NCBI GenBank assembly: GCA_958295665.1
Contig: OY282560.1
Coordinates: forward strand, 145,506,091-145,570,090
Length of the DNA stretch: 64,000 bases
Reading direction: 5' to 3'
Source: Tipula vernalis
Lineage: Eukaryota > Arthropoda > Insecta > Diptera > Tipulidae
The notes beneath the pieces are model-generated. The model did not search any database, had not been told where the DNA came from, and worked only from the letters and a program-made list of their open reading frames with translations. Of this stretch, positions 59,115-64,000 are shown in pieces (the stretch's first letter is position 1; each line of letters opens with the position of its first letter). The translations under genes and the position numbers were made by a program.

Positions 59115-60498
59115 GTAAGTAAATAAATACCTTTAAGCTAAAACTAATAGTCAATAATTCTAATTAGGCAGCCTTAATTCAACCGTCAGTATCTGATTAT
59201 TTTGTAAATTTACAGCAAGCATTTTTTCACTCAAAGCAATTTAATACAGATAATTTTGCCTATGCGATTGTAATCTAATTGGTTAAAATTTCAAATTTTA
59301 CAGGGCTTATCCAATATATTCAACCTACACACAGCACATTATGTGCTTCTTGGAATGATTTGTTTAAGAATTCTAATAAGGACTTACCACTAAAGTGCCA
59401 CCAACGCTGCTCACTTATTTTAATTGTCTACAACAAATTGCTGTAAAAAATATAAAACCAAAAAAATAAAACATTATTTGCCTTTGTTATTCAAAATGCC
59501 AAATAGTGAAAAAATAAAAATTTATTTGCCTTCAGCATATTGATTGATACGTCGTGCTGGAATTGTTTTTGCCTATTTATTTCGATTTTTCACATTCTTC
59601 ATAGAACTTTGAAGAAACAATTTTCATTTTGTTTAATTTGATTAAGATATTAATAACATAATTAAATTAAATATATGTTTGCGAGGCACAGAACATCACA
59701 AAAATGTAGCAAATGCCAGAAAATGTCAAAATTCAATTCTGTTTGGTAGAATTGCCCATTTTTCTGCTAACATTTTCTAGTACCATACAAACTCATTCTT
59801 ATAAATATTGTGTATATACAATATTTGTCTTACGTCATATAAAGCCCTTTAATAAAATACAACTACCAAGCCGGTAGATGCTTCATTCGTTTTTCCAGGC
59901 AGCCCTCAATAAAGCACGGTTAATGACAATTTGGGCTTTCAAAAATTCAGTCGGCTGCGCAGTTTTTGCATTATTGCAAAATACTCGCAATTTGTCGTTT
60001 AAATATTAAATTTACGGGAGCAAGCAATAATCCACGCCTTGCACCCCTAAAATCGATTGCGATTTCTGCTACCGATTGCAATAATGACTGCAACATCTGC
60101 ACAGTTGCTGAATCTGTTTTCACTTTAAACGAAAAAATTGAGTTGTGGCCAACACACGACTTTCTTTTACGAACAGAGAATTTTGAGAAATTTTATTTTT
60201 TTTTATAACTTTTTTTTTTAAATTTTTTTTTTTAATTTAAATTTTTAATTTTTTTTTTTTAATTTTTTATTTTTTATTTTTATTTGTTTTTAATTTTTGG
60301 AAACATTTTGTATTGAGTAGTTTTTTGTAAACCTTATACTTTTTAAGATATTTGCAAAATAAATTTTCTGGACCAAGGGAGTGGCCACTTCCGGTTAGCC
60401 GATTTGGAGTAAAGTTCACTGGGACCTCACAATTTATCAAAAAAGCTTAAATCTGAAGTTTCAGTTCGATTGGTTAAACCATCTGGGCTGTAGAGAGG

Positions 60499-60592
60499 AC
60501 ACAGACAGACTGACAGACTGACAGACTGACAGACTGACAGACTGACAGACTGACAGACTGACAGACTGACAGACTGACAGACTGACAGACAG
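60499..60592 (+). repeat. (GACTGACA) microsatellite
   Basis: About eleven near-perfect copies of an 8-base unit, giving a Cys-Gln-Ser-Val-Ser-Leu-Ser-Val artefact peptide on the minus strand. Confidence 0.96.
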
Positions 60593-60898
60593 ACACCATT
60601 TCGAAATCCACTTTTTCGGACTCAGGGGACCTCAAAACAGATAAATCTCTAAAAATCTCAAGGTCCAAAATTTTTATGATTACTATACTTTATTTTACTA
60701 GAGTAAAAGAAAGTAAAAAATATATAACTTATTGGAATGTATGGTTCTGAATCTTGCTCTTTAAAGTTTATAATTAGCTCTTTTCTGTTTTTTTACAATT
60801 GATCGATCTGAATAGTGAGTAGAAAACAAAATATATTGTGATCATTTGGCATTGAATAAAGAAGGATTTAAAATTATTTTCAACTCAGTCAATTACTA

Positions 60899-61248
60899 CA
60901 GTGAGTCAAAGTCAAACTCATACACTTAAAAAGTAAGTTTATTTCTATAGAATGCCTACTTTCCCGCGCTTTTTCTGCAAATTCATTTATGAAATTGTAT
61001 CGCCTACTCTTTTGACTTTTTAATGCAAAATTAACAAATAAATACCGTTAAATATAATAAAAAGAATATTTAATTTTTTGTAAATTTTCCATGATTGGTG
61101 TAAAATTTAAAATCTAACAGCTTAGTCCTCGAGCTTAAAAATATATAAGGAGAGTTTACAGTACAAAATGGAGACGGCTAAGAAGGGCGGATATTCTTTA
61201 AAATTATCCAAATTTTTTGTAGTGTATGAGTTTGAATTTGACTCACTG
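60899..61248. mobile_element. 350-bp Tc1/mariner-type MITE
   Basis: CAGTGAGTCAAAGTCAAACT then CATACACT (60899-60926) recurs inverted with one or two changes, ending at 61248. TA flanks each end (60897-60898, 61249-61250). CAGTG ends and TA duplication fit Tc1-like elements. No coding sequence. Confidence 0.92.
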
Positions 61249-61499
61249 TATACGTTATTCTATTTATTATTCAAACAAAGGGAAAAGTGAAACAAAAGAA
61301 TAGAAGAGTGGTCCTTTTTCGTTTTTGGCAATAAAAAACAATTGTATCATTTTACAGCTGATTTTCATAAATTCATGAATAAATTTAGTCGTCTTCCATG
61401 AAAAAGTTGGGTTAAATTGGATTGAAGGATCGACTTCAAAAATTAACTCACAAAATTTTTTTTTTTTTTTTATTACGACTGAGTCTTATACCCATTTAG

Positions 61500-63418
61500 T
61501 AATTTACATTGCATAATAAAGTTTTTGATTAGTAGGCACAATCAAGTGATTATCCTCCGTTTCGTGTAACTCCTCCTCAGATTTTTCGCCACGGTAAGTC
61601 TACTGATCTCCTTGCTCCGGAAGATCTCGGTGAAGTTTGAATTCTAACCCCTGGTACCATACTTTATCAAATGCTTGCGCTACATCAAGCAATATAGTTG
61701 AGCATATTTGTTTGCTTTCTAATGATTTCTCGATTACATCAGTAATTCGATGTACTTGTTCTATCGTAGAATGATTTTCCCTAAACCCAAACTGATGTGA
61801 GGGGATAAGATTCCTTTCTTCGATAATTGGTTTTAATCTTTTAAGAAGAACCTTTTCAAATAGTTTCGATAATGTTGGTAGCAGAGAAATTGGCCTATAT
61901 GAAGCTTTATCGTTCGGAGGTTTGTTCGGCTTAAGTATCATAATTACTTCTGCAACTTTCCATTGTCTTGGTACATATGTATCTTAGTCGAAATGCTGCA
62001 TTGATTATATGCACTAGTTTCCTCAACGCTTTCTCCGGTAACACTTTTATTATCTGACCCGTTATGAGATCATATCCTGGAGCCTTATTCAGATTATTCT
62101 TGATTTCCCATTTTAGTTCTTTCAATGTTATAGGTGTAATTTTTATTTCATCCTGTTTATTTATCGGGGTAATATTTTCCTCTTCCGTTTGTTTTGAGTA
62201 AGGTTGGAATGTTTCTTCAAGGTGATTTGCAAACAAATCTGCTTTTTGTTTAGCATTTCGAGCCCAATTTTCTTTATTTTTAATTGGAGGAACCTGAAGT
62301 TTGGGTCTTTTAAGATTCTTTGTTGCTTTCCATAATGAATAATCAGTATATTTTTGCCCAGTTAGAGTGCTGAGGTATTTATTAACTGACTGATTTTTAA
62401 TGTCTTTTATTAGATATTTTAATTTGTTACACAAATGGTTAAATACCCTCTTATTTTCCGGGTTTCGATGTTTTGCCAATTCTTCCGTGCTTTTCTTTCA
62501 ATTTTAAGAAGTTCTCTCATTTCCTCTGGATAGCTAACATTGCGCTTCATTTCCTGATTGTTATTAGGAGTGCTTTCACACGCAGCACTTTGGATATTAT
62601 GGATGAGCTTATCTAGTTCGTCTTCTATTTGAACTGGTCCCTGTATTGGGTTCTGCAGATTAATTCTTTCTGTTAACCGTGTTTGGAAGAGATCCCAATT
62701 GGTTTTGAAGCTCATTAATTTCGGGTTGCTCTCTTTCATAATAATTGTTTGGCTAAGAATCATAATTACTGGTGAATGATCTGAAGATAGACTTTCACTG
62801 TTCTCTATATGGATATAATTATCTGAAATCCCTCTTGTAATAAAGAAGTCTATAAGATCTGGAGTCTTAGTGATATCCGAGGGCCAATAGGTTGGTGTAC
62901 CGCCCGAGTGAAAATCGCATTTTAGTTGTTTGCCTGCTGCGAACAGTTCTTTGCCTTTAGCGGTCGTTAGACGTGATCCCCAATAGATATTTTTTGCATT
63001 ATAGTCACCTCCAATGAAAAAGACACTTCCTAGTGTTTTGAGAAGATTAGTATAATCTACTTGTTTGAGATTGTATCTTGGGGGGGGGGGGGCAATAGAT
63101 TGCTGAGATACTGCAGGTTTTAGTATTGTTTAATTGTATTTTGATTGTTGTGACTTGCATGGAATGCTCCTCAACTTTAAGTTCTTCGTTATGCTTTATA
63201 TAATTTTTTATAGCTGATCCACCTCTAGCTTTGTTCTCTGGATGTAATGCATGGTAGCAATTATATCCTTTTATTTTACAGAATGAAATTTTGGTGAAAT
63301 GGGTTTTTGATATAAGACATATATCGATATAATGCATGTTTAAAAATATATCTAGTTCTTGAATGTGATGCAATAGCCCATTTGCATTCCAGGTTATAAT
63401 TCGTAATGTTTTATTCAT
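61500..63418 (-). pseudogene. Jockey ORF2: endonuclease and reverse transcriptase with internal deletion
   Basis: The ATG at 63418 starts NKTLRIITWNANGLLHHIQE (catalytic Asn in WNANG); SKTHFT stands where ETH is usual; AIYCPP, GGDYNAKNIYWGS (62980), TPDLIDFF and SSDHSPVIM (62780) follow. The frame breaks inside a 13-base C run (G run at 63080-63092) that codes the YCPPPP turn, probably replication slippage. The RT has APGYDLITGQIIK, WKVAEVIMILKPNKPP, SYRPISLLPTLSKLFEKVL, HQFGFRENHST and LLDVAQAFDKVW (61665). It then ends soon after, so the YADD block and everything to the C-terminal end are deleted. Confidence 0.85.
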
Positions 63419-63469
63419 TTATTTGGTTTATAACTCGATTTTATATAATTTATATTTTGATACACTCGA

Positions 63470-64000
63470 TCAAGGTTTTCTTCTCGTCTGATTCTGCTCT
63501 GTTTGCTGAACTATTTGAGCATAAGTAACGTTTTCATTTACTCGCTCTTTTTTTAAGTTAACATTAGGAGTCAACGATTTTGGCTCCGTGTTTTTTTTGA
63601 TAGTTTGTACATTTCTTGATGTAACTGGTTTACGTATTTTATCTCTCATTTTTTGCAGTTCTACTGCAACTTCGCATCCTCTGTAATTGGCTGGATGCTG
63701 GCCATTACAGTTGATACACTTCGGTGTTGTATTTCGGGAAATTATGCAGTCATTCCCTGCATGTTTTCCTGCACATTTAACACATCTTGCTTCTCGATGG
63801 CAGTACTTTTGTGTATGATTATAATCTTGGCAGTTTTTACATTGCGGAATTTGTCGAGTGACCTTTCTCGGTGTTTCTATTTAAACTCTGAGGTTAAGGA
63901 TAGCCTTAATATTAGAAATATTTTCGATTTTTTCTTGGTTGTCGAAGGTTAGCATGAAAAGTGGGAGACCTCTTCTTGTGATTTCAACCTTTCCCTCCTT
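63470..64000 (-). pseudogene. Jockey ORF1 (zinc-knuckle Gag-like protein), partial
   Basis: The visible C-terminal part has an RRM-like strand PLFMLTFDN (63950), a nonsense TAA at about 63882 (in LRV-stop-IETPRK), and three knuckles: CKNCQDYNHTQKYC, CVKCAGKHAGNDC and CINCNGQHPANYRGC. A lysine-rich tail ends at a TGA at 63470-63472, shortly before the ORF2 start. The protein would bind the element RNA. Confidence 0.8.

Larger units (their letters stand above)
59115..61456 (+). other. intron of the LRR gene (continues to the right)
   Basis: Starts with a consensus donor GTAAGT. It holds a T-rich block (60188-60300), an 8-mer microsatellite and a Tc1-like MITE, and then the Jockey element. No further exon of the LRR gene was recognised before 64000, so the intron is at least 4.9 kb unless the gene is broken. 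Confidence 0.5.
61457..64000 (-). mobile_element. Jockey-clade non-LTR retrotransposon (runs off the right edge)
   Basis: Minus strand: ORF1 with zinc knuckles (64000-63470), ORF2 with endonuclease and RT (63418-61500), and an A tail seen as a T run at 61457-61472. The 5' end is outside. It is better preserved than the Jockey copy at 12835-15411 and differs from it in sequence. Confidence 0.88.

Noticed and set aside
60474..60668. Repetitive Val-Cys-Gln-Ser peptide on the minus strand
   Set aside because: Translation of the 8-base GACTGACA microsatellite.

Overview
The window reads as AT-rich insect nuclear DNA, most likely from a fly (Diptera). There are no bacterial-type operons, coding density is very low, and nearly every recognisable protein belongs to a eukaryotic transposable element: CR1-like, Jockey and LOA non-LTR retrotransposons, mauritiana-type and DD41D mariners, and hAT elements. 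The single convincing host-gene piece is a first coding exon at 58933-59114 (+). It has a signal peptide and a leucine-rich-repeat N-cap, ends in a clean GTAAGT donor, and its other exons lie to the right of the window.

Layout. 1-5.6 kb: a minus-strand gene or transposase-like pseudogene (5554 to 4929, resuming at 352 to 1) is split by a CR1-like retrotransposon (353-4928), which in turn carries a mariner (3636-4885). 6-12 kb: a Tc1-like scrap, a ~690-bp dispersed repeat, a YqaJ-type nuclease-domain fragment (minus) and a DD41D mariner fragment. 12.8-15.4 kb: a Jockey-clade element inserted in a tRNA-like sequence. 18.8-20.6 kb: a second CR1-like fossil on the plus strand. 21-24 kb: nested inverted repeats around a 1.1-kb AT-rich minisatellite. 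24.08-29.52 kb: a nearly complete LOA-clade element with a 10-bp target-site duplication, inserted in a short SINE-like repeat.

29.6-37.9 kb: a hAT (DUF4371-type) transposase pseudogene, a hairpin retroposon-like element (34.8-35.5 kb) and two foldback elements. 37.9-39.5 kb: a hAT-like element with CTCCGG subterminal repeats and an 8-bp duplication. 42.7-47.3 kb: a 4.6-kb assembly of layered inverted repeats containing an internally deleted mariner. 47.6-50.5 kb: a hAT-like element filled with a 1.7-kb GAATTC-rich satellite, itself sitting in an old mariner. 52.0-52.8 kb: another internally deleted mariner. 54.2-55.0 kb: an almost perfect 843-bp palindrome. 55.9-57.9 kb: mini- and microsatellites. 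58.6-61.4 kb: the LRR exon and its intron. 61.5-64 kb: a second Jockey-clade element running off the right edge.

The elements do not form a pathway. What links them is insertion history: several complete before-and-after sites with target duplications can be read, giving a relative chronology of nested events. No CRISPR array, rRNA or intact canonical tRNA gene was seen. Reading was by eye, so boundaries without a stated duplication are approximate.
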